DNA of 64,000 nt from Hemerocallis citrina (Eukaryota; Streptophyta; Magnoliopsida; Asparagales; Asphodelaceae). This document shows, in pieces, positions 11,189 through 23,250 of this stretch. Position numbers and translations under genes: made by a program. The stretch is from assembly GCA_017893485.1 (NCBI GenBank), contig CM030361.1, positions 141,068,461-141,132,460 of the forward strand, in the 5' to 3' direction. Below the pieces are notes generated by a model. That model was given only the letters and a program-made list of their open reading frames with translations. It was not told where the DNA came from and ran no database searches. Each line of letters opens with the position of its first letter. Positions within the stretch are counted from its first letter, which is position 1.

Positions 11189-12432
11189 GGGTCTGTTTGG
11201 TTCAAAGGAGGAGAGGGGAGAGGAGGGATTTTAATGGAGGGGAGGGAGGGAAAGGGAGGGGAGGGATTTTAATAAAGACTCTGTTTGGTTCAAAGGAGGG
11301 GAGGGAAGAGAAAATAATTATCTTCTTGTTTGGTTCACAAGGGGAGGGAAAGCATTTTATTATAAAATTACTTTTATACCCTTCTACATTTGCTAAACTA
11401 CAAGTAGGAACTCTTCCCGTGTAGTTTTTGTATATATGTTTATATGTCTACATTTCAATTTGAACTAATAAAATTACTCTTTTTCTAGGTTTCAATTTCG
11501 GATATCATTTAAGAAAAAACATAATTGCTATGTATGTATCTATAGACTATTTAGAAATACCTTAAGCACTCTGAATCGGAGTTTCAAGTCTCCTGACTCC
11601 AGTTGTTCCATGAAATCCTCTATTCTTTCAACACTAGATGGCATTGAGATAGTTTTATTTCTGGCTGCACAAAAGAATATTACTCTTCCATATTAGGGAA
11701 ACAAGCAACAGCTAAGTAGTTACACATTCCAAAACATGTAACTAAGGGATTAACTAAATGGGTAGATGATGATTCCAAGTATATTGAAAGTTAAGAGGCA
11801 AATTCTATACAGACTACGTACATCTACATAAAATGAAATCACATTAGCAAGTGTCTTGTCAATACAGAATACATTTTGAAATCCAGAAAGAAATCACCAC
11901 CTTTTAGTATTGAATATTAGAAAAGGAAAAAAAATAAAAGAATAAAAAATAAAAGAAAACCTGACAACTCAATCAAGCAATAAAAAATGAGCCCGTATTT
12001 GATAAAATGGGTAAATGAATTTGTCTAAGTCTATCCCGAAGAGGTATAGACTGACTCGTCAGGTTTTAAATGCTCTTGAGATCATAACGAAGTAGTCTGC
12101 TCCACGACATTGTAGCAGGAGAGGGAGAAAGAGAGAGGAGAAAGGGAGAGGGAGAAAGAGAGAGCAGGAGAGAGACAGTCGGGAGATAGTTAGGTTTTTT
12201 ATTATTAGTATTTAGATTTAAAAGGGCAATTTAGTCCAATCACATTAAAAAATTAAACAAACTTTCTCTTCCCTCCAAACCCCCCAAATATTGGAGGGGA
12301 GCTAAAATTGGCTCAGGAGGGGTTTTGCACCCCTTCATTTTCCTCCCCTCCCCTCCTAAAAAATGAACCAAACAATAAAAGTTTTAAAAAACCCTCCCCT
12401 CCCCTCCATTCCCTTCCAACCAAACAGTGCCC
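11189..12432. mobile_element. TIR DNA element with G-rich subterminal repeats, inserted in RNase H
   Basis: The ends are GGGTCTGTTTGGTT and AACCAAACAGTGCCC, an imperfect inverted pair. CTGTTTGGTTCAAAGGAGG-type repeats recur at 11191, 11280 and about 11328 on the left. The inverse (CCTCCCCTCC...GAACCAAACA) occurs twice on the right. The 1244 bp interrupt the codons for TDHK and SLKYVFTQ of RNase H. The TSD is short and A-rich but cannot be decided, so PIF/Harbinger or hAT affinity stays open. The interior is non-coding and includes a GA-rich microsatellite at 12116-12180. Confidence 0.75.
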
Positions 12433-13547
12433 AAAAGTCTCAAGTATGTCTTCACCCAGAAAGAATTGAACATGAGGCAGAGGCGTTGGTTGGAGCTGAT
12501 GGCCGATTATGACATCAGTTTGCAATACCATTCCAGTAGAGTGAACTCGGTGCCAGATGCTTTGAGCAGGAGACCGGTAATCATGTTCCTGACTCAGCAG
12601 AGAGATCTGGTTGAGCATAAGCGGAGGTTGGAGTTGGATGTGTTTTTGCCGAGTTCTGATCGGAGTTGCATGATGCTTCAGCTTCAGTCGTCTATTGTCG
12701 ATCAGATTAAAGAGGCTCAAGCTGTTGATGAGCAGTTGCAGGGATTCAGAGCAGATGTTGAGGCTGGTTCCAGAATAGATATGGTTTTCATGCTGATGGA
12801 TCTCTTTGTTTTGGGTCCCGGTTGTATGTCCCGAAAGGTGAAGTTCATCAGAGGTTGCTTAAGGAAGCCCACCAGTCGTTGTACTCTATTCATCCCGGAG
12901 GTACTAAGATGTACCAGGACTTGAAGCTTCACTTCTAGTGGCATGGTATGAAAAGGACTGTGGCTCAATTTGTGTCGGAGTGTTTGATCTGCCAGCAGGT
13001 GAAGGCAGAGCATCAGAGAACCACCGAACAGTTGATGCGGTGACTTAGATCAGGAAGCATCTTCAGGAAACACAGAACAGGCAGTGGAAATGGGCAGATG
13101 TCCATAGGAGAGCCTTGGAGTTTGATATTGGTGACCATGTTTTCCTTAAGGTATCACTGTGGCGAGGTGTCATCCGATTTGGTGGTGGGGGCAAGCTCAG
13201 CCCTAGGTTTATCGGATCGTTTGATATCGTGGAACGACTAAGCAAGGTGGCCTATCGTCTTGCATTGCCACTTGCTTTATCTGGAGTTCATGATGTTTTC
13301 CATGTCTCACAACTCAGAAGATATATCCATGATGAGAGCCACGTAATTGACTACTCAAAGTTGACCATGCGGCCGGATTTGTCTTGTGAGATTCTGCCAG
13401 TTGCTATCTTAGACAGGTGAGAGAAAGTGTTGAAGAACAAGGACATCAAGCTGGTTCGAGTTTCTTGGAATCATCACTCACCGGGTGAGTCGACTTGAGA
13501 ACTGGAGGAGGAGATCCAACAGAAGTTCCCACATCTTTTTTAGTAGC
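12433..13547 (+). pseudogene. Chromovirus RNase H end, integrase with core deleted, chromodomain
   Basis: RNase H resumes with [21 protein letters not shown] and ends at VPDALSRR. The integrase zinc-binding part follows across a frame change (HPGGTK, then CLICQQ at about 12980-13005). The sequence jumps at about 13040 to the GPY/F-type C-terminal region (KLSPRFIG, VFHVSQLRRY). The catalytic core of about 170 residues with its D,D-35-E residues is therefore missing. The chromodomain at 13420-13545 has stops at about 13421 and 13495. The chromodomain in this lineage is known to direct integration to heterochromatin. Confidence 0.8.
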
Positions 13548-13643
13548 TTTGGTTTTGTTGTTGTTCTTTCTTTTTCTTTCGAGATTACCCTATGTACTTC
13601 TTGTTTGAATTTTGATGACGAAATTCTTCTTGTTAGGTGGGTA

Positions 13644-16600
13644 TGATTTTTAACCCTTGTTTTCCATTTTCTTGTATTTTGGATATATTATCTTTTTATG
13701 TGTATTCGATCTAATTGTATTCTTCTATTCCTTCAGAACCATGTGTTTACTCTTCATTCTCAATAAATCTATCTGTTTTGCCTTTGATTCAATTTTGTGG
13801 CCATGAATATATTCTTAATTTAATTTTTCTGTCTAATTATTGTTTCCATTTGAATTGCTAAATTCTAATTAATTGTTTCACGGCACATTTATTTTTCTTT
13901 CACCAAACCCTAACCCAATAGCTCGTGTACCCTATGACCCATCATCCTACATCCATGATCGGTTTCCCCCCAAGATCCAATACCCGTTACCCCCTGAAAC
14001 CCTACCCATCTCCTCTATATAACCACCTGCAGTTAACCCTACTAATCCAAACCCTAATCATCTTTTACCCTAGCCACTATTCACTTATCCCTTACCTCCT
14101 TCACCCACCCTCCCGTTCTCCCCCTCTCACACTGTGATCCCGGCTGCACCCCCCTACCCAACTGCCGACCACCCTCTGGTGACCCTCTGCCTTCCACGAC
14201 GCCACGACAGCACCCTGTCCTACCTCCACGACCCCAGTGCTCCCCTTTTCCCTTCCTGAAGTCTGCAGCAGCCACCTCAGCGATAGCAGCACCAATCAGC
14301 CACAGCGCACCTCCTCATCGTTGTCCCACTCCTGATGCCAGCCAGCAGCCACCCTTCGGTTGTTCCCTTGCCGCCGTCGCCTCCCTTCGTAGTGCAATCT
14401 TTTTCCCCGGGCTGCCTTTTCCTTGGTTGTGTGCATGTGTGGATCTCGAGCGTCGGATTTGTGGTCTCGTTCGTGATCACCCGCCCGTAGTATTGTGTTT
14501 GTGCCCGGGAACCTATTCTCGTTATTCTCTTCTTCTCGTCAGTTTCATCGTTGACTCAAAGGTAAGTAACTTGTATTATTTTGTTGTATATACAAGTACT
14601 AAATACTGCCTGTAGTGTAGCTTTTGTGTCAAGATTCATTCTCAAGAAAACCCTTGTTAGATCTTGTTTCTACTGTTTGATCCATCCGTAGTCATCCGTT
14701 GTCACACACATAACATGAAATAATTTAGATCTAATTAAATTCTTGATGCATGTATGTGTGTTATTTCATGACCCATGATATGTTGTATGAATCTTGCATG
14801 CTTGACGTGTTAGTTGTAGTATCTTGTGGTAGACTTGTTGGACACCCATACCATGTTGTTTTGGACATCTAGTATACCATGTTTCGTATTTTGTTATAAT
14901 TTGGATTTGTTGTATATGAACTATTTAATTTAAATGCATAAGAAGATTTCTGTTTTTACTGTTGGCCTATTTTGTTTCAGTATTTTAGACCCTGTTAAGG
15001 TCTGTAAATGAAATAAATTTGTGAATATAAATCGTATACCCCGCTGTCTATTTTTCAAAAATTTTGACAGATCGTTATTTCCATTTGTGAGTTGTGAGTT
15101 ACTTCTGTTTTCTACAGATGTGTAGAAAATTCCGGATTCGATTTTATGTGAATTTTTCATAGTTATTTATTTTAATCCTGATGTTAAACATAAGATTTGG
15201 ACCTAATATTTTGCAGGGTATGACTAGACTTGACTTGGATTAACCCCAATTTTTTGTAGATTTATTTGATGCTTGTGAACAAACTACTATATTTTCAGAA
15301 CTGCACGCTGTTCAGTAAATAACCATGTTTTCAACCTAATTCTAGTTGTTGTTGGTAAAAACTTTATGAATATAAAATGTAGCATGTTGTATCTATTTTA
15401 CTAGCTTTTTGACGGATTTAGATTTCGAGTTATATTTTGTTATCTATCGTTGTTTTAGTACTGATGTGTCTAAAGTTTCAGATTTACAAACTTGTTGTAT
15501 CTTGTTGTTTCCCGAATTTATTTGACTATACCATCTATGTCAAAATATTATGAAATTACATTTACTGATACTAGACATACTAGGGAATACCCCAGATATT
15601 TTTCTTGGATTTAATCAATAAGTTTTTATGCCAATTTCATGCTTATGAATACAACCTTGTGAAATTTGGCTGAACAGGTTTTCTACATATAATTCTGATT
15701 TGAGACCTGTTCTTGCAATTATTATATGACTTTTATATATGCGTTGGATTCCGCTGAGTTTCTAGATTTTCTGACGGATCCATATTTGCATTCCTGTGGC
15801 AACAGGAATTTAGGATTTGGTGCAGTACTGTCTTACTGTCCAGAATTGAAAGTTTCGTTGTCCTAGTCTATTATGAATTGTCTGTCACCTGTGTATGTCT
15901 TTTAACCAACCTGAGTTGTTCCTTGCTTCTTGCAATGTTTTTCTTACCATGTTTGTGCACTTGTATGCCTGCTTTAATAATAATGACACATAATCAAGTC
16001 GGGGTTAAGGGAAAGATCTAGTAGTAGAAAATATAGAAATGTGTACTTAGAAGGGGTCCGTGTTTCCACCTGTTACGTGTTTCATGATTACATGATACAT
16101 GATTCTGTTTACCTGATTACCTTGCTACATAATTCCCTATAGGAAGGTGTACTCAGAAGGGGACCTGTAGGTCCTACATGTACCTGTTTACCTGATACCT
16201 GAGTACACGGGTCTATACAGTCCACAACGAAATCTAAATATAACTTGTTTGAATGTAGCAACCATGTGGTAAAATATGGGACGCATGAAGTGCTAACTAG
16301 TTAGGATTAAGTACAAGACCTGTAATAACATGATCACCTACACATTTTTGTTACTTGTATAGGCTACCTGACACCTGTTACCTGTATACCTGCTTGCTTG
16401 CTACTTGACACCTGTTACATGTTACCTGCACCCTATCACTCCATCATATTACTTGAATCTGCTTCTGAACTATGTTAGTCATTCTGTGTTGCTGTCACTC
16501 TCATTCCATACGTATTCAGTACTTGCTTCCACTGTTACTCTATACTTGTCTAACAGTTTTCTTCTGTACTTGTTGCCTGCACTACAAGCTGCCCGTGACT

Positions 16601-17038
16601 ACTTGCATTGACGGGCGTTTCGTTTCTTTTTTCTCTTCCTGCAATTTGTTAAACTTGCTGAATTTGGTGACTAGCTGCCCGAAGGAGTAAGTGACCAAAC
16701 TTTCTAGTCGGCTGGAGTTCTTGCTATATTTATTTCCTGTTGCTTTTGAATAAATATAATTGTTACATGGATTTTTTATTGTATTGGGCAGTTTGACCCA
16801 AAATTTATAACTTGTTCCAGATCTGATTTATTTGAGATTTATTTATTTTGTTTCCAGTAAATTCTGTTGGTTATATTAATTTATTCATGCATGCGTGGTT
16901 GATTTCTCCTTATTCATTCTTGTTTATTCCTTTGAAATATTTTAAAGATCCTTACAGCTTATAAATGGTGAAAGTCATTCGCTGGACTTAGTCACGTATC
17001 CGTATTTTATATTCCTTTTTGGGAAGCGTAGCGTGACA
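13644..17038 (+). repeat. 3' LTR of the chromovirus
   Basis: Begins TGATTTTTAACCC and ends GCGTGACA, 3395 bp. It matches 2826-8037 minus the Helitron, with many substitutions and small indels, so the element is old. The TATA box is at 14016-14022. It has the same non-coding landmarks as the other LTR: C-rich tracts, the CACACAC stretch near 14700, and GTTACCTG-type repeats at 16060-16440. Confidence 0.88.
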
Positions 17039-17210
17039 GATATATGCAGTGAATAAGTCATCTTTTAAATAATACTCTTATTGTCTTTGGATTTGCTGAC
17101 GGGAGTGCAACTGCTTTGTTCATATGTTGCTGAAAAATTGTTCTGATAAATTGATTAACCTGGGTGATCTGACATAATTTCATGATATATTGGAAAAATA
17201 AATCCTTCTT

Positions 17211-17501
17211 TCAATATTTTGGTGGATCTGAGAGTAAACTCTCTTTGTAGACAGTTGGTTGTATGGATGTGGAGCTTTCCGCTTGTGTTGCCATTTTTGT
17301 GATTTCACACGTATTTTGTGGGTTTATAGGTTCACTCCCTTTACTCATTTTCTCAATATGTTCTGAATTTATGTGGTGGTAAAATAAACTCTGAAGCCCG
17401 CATATTTGCAATTGTAATTGGTTAAATGCACCTTTTATTTGCTCCACAATTTCCTTGATGAAAATTATATCCTTTTCTATTTGTTGAACTCTATTTTTCA
17501 T
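17211..17501 (-). pseudogene. Pararetrovirus small ORF with coiled coil
   Basis: An open frame of 96 codons starts MKNRVQQIEKDIIF and has a heptad-like N terminus, then a hydrophilic tail. It lies directly downstream of the RNase H remnant. A separate coiled-coil protein of unknown function after the polyprotein is known in some endogenous caulimovirids. The frame is short compared with what I would expect of a full ORF, so it is probably truncated. The function is unknown. Confidence 0.5.
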
Positions 17502-18119
17502 TATACAAAAGAATTTTTTTTAGTTTCTTTATCCACTAGAATGTTATCTTTTCCATTTATATTTTCTATCATAAAATCATAATGTGCTAGATCCATCTGC
17601 CATCTTATTAATCTTTTATTTGCAATAGGTGGATCTATTATTTTGTTATCCAAGTTTTTTCTTTGGTATTTTATATTCTTACTGTGAATTTTGTATGTAT
17701 TATGAATAACTCAAACTTTTTTAATGCTTTTAAAATTGCTAATAATTCTTTTTTTTCATTTATGTGATAATTCTGTGTTGTTTGTGTAAATGATCCACTA
17801 ATATATCTGACTAGCCATTCTTCTTTTTCATCCTTTTTTTATCAATTTTAATATTTCTCCCCAATTATTTTTACTTGCATCTGTTCATATTATCCATGTA
17901 CATTTTTTAACAGGTAATCTTAGTTTATTTAATTCTAAAGTTTGTTGTTTTAATATTGTAAGTTTTTCTTCATCCTCTGGCTCATTCCCATTTCTTGAAC
18001 TTTTTAAGTTTTTATTGTATCCAATTTAATTTTGCCAAAAAATTTGGTATATATCATCTTATTTGATTTAGTAGTCCAATTATGTCTTGTACTTCTCTTT
18101 TTTCTTTTAAGACATTTGA

Positions 18120-18600
18120 AAATGTCTTTACTCTTTCTGCAATATGTGGTTGTAGTTCTATTCCTTTATGTGATTTTTTTGCTCTTAAGAATTCAATCTC
18201 TATTTTAAATAAGTCCATTTTCTTTTTTTGATAATATAATTCCTGTATTTTTTACTATTTCTATGAATTTTTGTAATGTTCTTTATGTTGTTGTTCGTTT
18301 TCGGATCCTATTAGAATATCATCTACATATACTAGGATAAAATTATTATATTTTCCAAATATTTTATCCATATATTCTTGAAATACTCTCGAACCATTTT
18401 TATATATGAAGGGTAATGCGTTCTATTCATAAATTCCTTGTGGTGTGTTGAATGTTGTTAATTGATTTGATTCTTTTGTTAGTTTTACATGGTAAAACCC
18501 TGATTTGTAATCAGATTTTGAGTATATTTTTCTTGTTCTTACTGTGTTTGGTACAACCATTATAGATTTACCTTTTTTTTTTAGTGTTTCCTTACTATGA
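18120..18600 (-). pseudogene. Pararetrovirus reverse transcriptase remnant
   Basis: On the minus strand an RT core can be followed. A segment resembling the caulimovirid SPHSSP motif at the N-terminal side lies in the open stretch 18581-18814. The palm follows, with YVDD at 18318-18329. At least one stop and several frame changes lie between and after these motifs. The coding sense opposes the flanking chromovirus and Tat elements. Confidence 0.75.
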
Positions 18601-18698
18601 GTATTGGTGATGAATGTGGACTTTGTGATTTTCTTATATATTTATTTTCCATTGGTTCTTTTATATGTATTTTGAATTCTTTTGAATCTGTTGGAGTA

Positions 18699-19237
18699 CT
18701 AGACTTGCCCGTGGACACGTGCCTACGGCACGTCTTCGGAACGATACAACATATGAAAAACCTTGTAAACAATAAAACAACTATTATGTAGCTCAAGTTT
18801 GAATAATATGACAATAATTAGTTGTAAATAAAAGTCTGTGTTTCCATTAGTATATGTTGAAAAATAATTATAAATGAGGGTACAAAATCCAAATTCTTAG
18901 AATTTTTTAGGGTGGAAAATAATGAAATTTAACTATTGAAGATATATTTGATATTTTCAATTTAACATGAACAATAAAAAAACATAAAAAAATTGAAAAT
19001 TTACAAACCTGAAATCTGAAAATCTAAAATTATGAGTAAATAGAAAGAGAATGAGAGAGAGATAGATAAATAAATAAATAAATGAGTTTTTTTTTGGGCG
19101 GAGGATTTCAATTTGAGTTTTGTGGTTTGAAATTTTGGGGGGGGAAATGTGTTTTGTAAGGTTAGATCTGAGGCTTTGATTTTGGGAGGATTGAATGAGA
19201 GCCACTTGATAGCTTTCTTTGTATTTTATTATATAGA
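18699..19237 (-). mobile_element. Helitron copy C, short, inside the pararetrovirus
   Basis: The right end on the minus strand is TCTATATAATAAAATAC and the left end is CTAG at 18699-18702. The same hairpin ACGTGCC-TAC-GGCACGT lies at 18718-18734. The flanks are A and T. At 539 bp it is an internally deleted relative of copy B, with near-identical terminal 30-50 bp. It is non-coding. Confidence 0.85.
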
Positions 19238-19343
19238 TGCCTTATGGGTTTAACTTTAATTACTTTGTCTTTATGTATTATCTCTATATGAGCAGTGAAT
19301 TTACTTTGTGATTTTACTAAGGGGTCTTCTCCAAACATAGATC

Positions 19344-19345
<2 letters not shown>

Positions 19346-19386
<41 letters not shown>
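19346..19386. repeat. (GT)n microsatellite
   Basis: About 20 uninterrupted GT units lie within the pararetrovirus relic. It gives a spurious THTHTH run in the opposite strand's frame. Confidence 0.95.
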
Positions 19387-19391
<5 letters not shown>

Positions 19392-20624
19392 TTCTTGTGT
19401 AATTGTTTTTAGGACTTGTTGTATGCTAGCTTTATTTGGTAAATATTGGTGTTCACCATGCTGAGCTGAAGAAACTCTGATATGTGGTAAGTCTGTCCTA
19501 CAATAAGGTTGTGTTATTCTAGTTGCTATCACTTGATGTTTACAAGGTGTTGTAAATATAATTGTTTTGTGTGATATAGTCATAAGATAGTATAGTCGTT
19601 TCCTACTTGTATCGTAACATTTTCTTGATACTTGTCAAGTATAATGGTTTGTCATGTCAATCAAGTTATTGTTATTTTATTATTTTCATCTCTTTTCTAT
19701 TTTGGTAGTATATTTTCATGGCACAAGCTTGTGCCTGCTTTAGTGTCTATTAAATTATGATAGTTTCTTGATTTGTATCCTTTGTATATAAATTTTGTTA
19801 GTATGTACAATTTATTTTTTGTTGCACTTAATGGATTCGCAATATTCTATTTATTACTATACTTTCATTATTGTTATTGTTATTTTTTCTTCTTGTATTG
19901 AGTACAGTTGTACTGATGTAAGAAAGTCAGTTTCTAATAACATTTTATTAGCATTAACATCAGGGTCTACATTTAGATGTAATAGAATTTCATTTCTACT
20001 TTTTATTCTTAATGGTAATACTATTTTGTGGACAATTACATGTTTATTGTTATAGTAATCTAAATAGTAATATGGGTTTTCTAATGATATTAATTTTGTT
20101 GTTTAACGTGTGAATTAGTAGTTCATGTATACACTAGAGATATTTGCTTGTTCCATTTACCATTTTCATAATATTCTATTTCTATCTTAAATTGATTATA
20201 GTTTTGGTTATCTAATGTATTTATCATTGGTATTAGTTTGAATGTCTGTTGGTTGTATTTTATTGATAATGATCTTTTTCCAAACTTTATTTGTAGTGTT
20301 TTTTCTTTTGCTATATCTTTTCCTTTGTTAAAATAAAATTATATATAATTTGGTATGGTCATTTCAGGGTTTTCTCTAGCTGATTTGTATCTTATAATTT
20401 TTCAGAATAGTGGTTCTATTTTAAAGTTATTAGTATTTTTATTTTTTTTCTTCATGCTTACTTGTAAAAGCATAAATATTTCTTATTTGTATACTCGTAA
20501 CCTTACTCTTCTCTATTATTTCTATTCCTGATCATCTGTGATACATGACTAAACTTTGGTCCTTATTCTTTTTGCAATGCTAATGGAGAAATTAGGTTTT
20601 ATTGTAAATTTTATTTTTTGGTAT

Positions 20625-21192
20625 TGATATGGCTAAAAATGGGGTTAAATCGGAACCATCCAAATCAGGCACGAATCTTAAAGATCAGGGATAAAATAGT
20701 AATTTCACCTACAGACGGGTCTGAAATGGGTACTGGGTTTTCTTTCCAAATGCCCAATAACCCACGAACGGATCCATCTTAACTGGGTGCGGGTCCCAAC
20801 CCGCAACAAACCCGGTCCAGCTGGATAGAATTAGGGTTTATGATTAACCTTAATCAACGGCCCTGATCGCTTCTATCCATTCACTGGGAAGTAGGGATTT
20901 GATCTTATCCCAAAACTGATCCCTAAGGTGGTTATAAATACCCCCCATCCCCCACTGTTACCAGGTAATCAATCTTTTGCCAATCAAAGCTCATTCATAA
21001 TCTTTCTGATTACTAACTTGAGCATCGGAGGGTGCGTCGCAGGGATCAACCCCGGTGTTTCGCACTTTTTGCAGGTCAACGGCAGGAAATCATGGTCAAA
21101 CTCCGGCAGAAAGGCTTCAGGTTTGACTATTCAACGTCCCAAGAATCCACAAATTCTATCTGTTTGCCCCCACACCAGATTTTGCGGTAACA
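20625..21192 (+). repeat. 5' LTR of the Tat element
   Basis: Starts TGATATGGCTAAAAATGGGG and ends GCGGTAACA, and aligns end to end with 51283-51850. TATAAATAC at about 20934 is a plausible TATA box, followed by a C-rich tract. The GGTAT duplication precedes it. Confidence 0.92.
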
Positions 21193-21194
21193 AA

Positions 21195-21212
21195 TTGGCG
21201 CCGTCTGTGGGA
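21195..21212 (+). promoter_or_regulatory. Primer binding site of the Tat element
   Basis: TTGGCGCCGTCTGTGGGA starts two bases after the LTR. TGGCGCCGT at its start matches the 3' end of plant tRNA-Asp, but the rest diverges, so the primer tRNA is uncertain. This sequence type is typical of Tat-lineage elements. Confidence 0.7.
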
Positions 21213-21263
21213 ACCCACGAATAGCAATCCTTCCTCTTCCAATCGATCAGATCGTTTCCTACC

Positions 21264-23250
21264 ATGCCTCCAAGGAAAACAAGATCCAGAGGGTCCAACC
21301 GTGGGCCCAATCCCATTGATCCCCAACAGCAACAGGAGGTCCCCCTCCAAACTGTCCAGCAGCAGGGGCAACTCCCACCTCAACCTGATCAGCCCCCGCA
21401 GCAGGACCAACCTCCTCCACACAACCCTCAGCCCCAGCGGGGTCAAGCCAGGCCCCAGAACGCCGGTATGGGGACTTCTCGTCCTCTTCCTCAAAAGCAA
21501 CCTCTTCATCGGGACCACATCTCCATACATAACCCTTCAACCGACTCGATGGCATCTCATAACCCTCGGCCTTCCGAAGACCTCCACAACATCCTCATCA
21601 ACCGGCAGAAAGAAGAGGACCTTCGTCGCCGTTTGGATGAAAGGCGGGCCCGTGAGGGACCCACCCGCTCAGAACATCCAAATGAGCGATATCCTCGTCG
21701 CCGAGATCATAGGAGGTCCCCTCTTCATAGGAGGTGGAGGGAGTCCCTTGAGTACCATCGAAGAAGGCATCGTTCTCCCGCTGGTCGGCAGCCCCAGAGG
21801 GATGAGAACGGACCTATCACTCGTGCCGAATTCCAACAGTTCCAGGCAACCATCTTGCAGGCCTTCAACCTCCTACAAACAACAACAACAACGCTCAGAC
21901 GGATCCCACTCCTCAGCCAGTTCAAAGTCCTCGCCCTTGGTCTCTAAGTCCTCCCCAAGGTCCGAGCCACCGCCATCATATCCCTAGTCCTTGCCATTCC
22001 CCAAGCTACCGTCGTCGTAGCCCACGCTCCCCTTCGTACGAAGGCGAGTCCAGAGGCTCGCTTGGATACTGTCGAAGGGACGATGCTGTCTACCGCCGTC
22101 TCCACGAGATGGAGAGGTGCCTCGGTCAATTGGACAGGGAAGAGGGGCTAAGGGGAAGGACCCTTCGTCCAAGCAGACCTCCCTTCTCCCGAACAATCAT
22201 GGAGGCCCCCGTTCCAGCAGGCTTCAAGCCCCCACAGTTCGAGACCTACACTGGGGAGTCAGCCCCGTGGATCACATCGAGAGTTTCAAAACTCTCATGA
22301 TGATCCACCAGGCTTCCGATGCTCTACTATGCAAGACCTTCCCAGCTACTCTCAAGGGTCCGGCTCAGGAATAGTACTCTCGCCTTGCCCCGTCCTCCAT
22401 CTTCTCTTTTGAGCAATTTGAGAACCTCTTCATCACCCACTTCGTAAGTAGCCGCCGCACCGAGAAGACTAGTATTTCACTACTCTATGTTAGTCAGAAG
22501 AAGGGCAAGAAGCTGAGAGATTTAGTGAAGCGGTTTACTGCGGAAGCTAGGTCCATTGCCACCCTCGACCAATCGGTCGCTGCAACAACCTTCCAGTCAA
22601 ATGTCCTCAACTCAAGCCTTCGGTCCTCCCTAGCCAAAAAGCCCCTGCAAAACTTCTCCGACCTCCTTCTTAGAAGCGAGAAGTATATCCGGGCTGAGGA
22701 AGCTGAACATCGCCCCACTTTTGAGGGGTCTTCCTCCGGAACCAAGAGAAAGACAGCCGAAGAAGAGGGAGCTAAGAAGCTCCAGAAGGACATCGGGGGC
22801 CAGCGCCGCCCGCCTCCCAGATTCGAGAAGTTTACCCCTCTTAATGCCAACATTTCTACTATTCTCATGGAAGTAGAGAAGGAAGGAGTCCTGCCTCCTG
22901 CCCCAAAGATAAATACCCCCGGTAAGAAGAGGGACAAGGAAAAGTGGTGCCGATATCATCGAGACCACGGCCACGACACCAATGATTGTCGGGCTCTGAA
23001 GAATGAAATTGAAGCCCTCATCCAGAGAGGGCAGCTGTCTCAGTTTGTGAGAAAGGATCGAATCGATCTTCCTCCTCCACCCAGGGGGGCTAATAAGTGG
23101 CCCGAGCGGTGCGACGAAACTCCCGACTTCGAAGAAGAGCGCATCCTGCACCTCATCCATGGAGGTCCCATGGGAGGAACCTCCAACTCTTCTCGGAAGG
23201 CTTTCATACGGGAAGTCAATTCTGTTCACAGCATACCCCCTCCCAAACGC
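21264..23250 (+). pseudogene. Tat element gag, broken
   Basis: The start at 21264 is the first ATG after the primer site. The N-terminal 200 codons are rich in Q, P and R (QPDQPPQQDQPP, RRRDHRRS). A frame change occurs near 21890, then the capsid core is readable from about 22200 (PVPAGFKPPQFETY, HIESFKTLMMIHQ). It has a frame change at about 22258 and a TAG in place of a Trp codon near 22370. The frame is open from about 22380 onward. A nucleic-acid-binding CRYHRDHGHDTNDC motif lies at about 22950-22990. This gag type, with YHRDHGHDT, is typical of Tat/Retand elements. Confidence 0.85.

Larger units (their letters stand above)
2826..17038 (+). mobile_element. Ty3/gypsy chromovirus (Tekay/Del-like), decayed
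   Basis: The order is LTR, tRNA-iMet-type primer site, gag with zinc knuckle, protease, RT, RNase H, integrase with GPY/F module, chromodomain, LTR. The LTRs begin near 2826/13644 and end GCGTGACA at 8037 and 17038. Without the nested Helitron the 5' LTR is about 3.4 kb, like the 3' LTR. Coding is broken by frameshifts, stops, a nested TIR element in RNase H and a deletion of the integrase core, so the copy is dead. Family placement rests on [13 protein letters not shown] in RNase H, the GPY/F region and the chromodomain tail. No TSD can be read because the left LTR abuts another pol end. Confidence 0.88.
17039..20624 (-). pseudogene. Endogenous pararetrovirus, 3' part (RT, RNase H, coiled-coil ORF)
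   Basis: Read on the minus strand this is a decayed caulimovirid. A reverse transcriptase lies at about 18120-18600 with a YVDD box at 18318-18329. RNase H follows at about 17520-17990 and a downstream coiled-coil ORF at 17211-17501. Stops and frameshifts are frequent. It is interrupted by Helitron copy C and a GT microsatellite. Its other half continues at 51851-54600 beyond the Tat element. The arrangement, with a small coiled-coil ORF after the RT/RNase H polyprotein, is like florendoviruses, but the genus is uncertain. It is a relic that cannot express a virus. Confidence 0.7.

Noticed and set aside
13480..13495. A single AGTCGACT in the chromovirus chromodomain region
   Set aside because: It is unpaired and within coding sequence; it is taken as a chance occurrence and not part of the paired-motif system.
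17039..17210. Target duplication for the chromovirus next to 17038
   Set aside because: The left LTR abuts another element's pol end, so no matching bases exist to compare.
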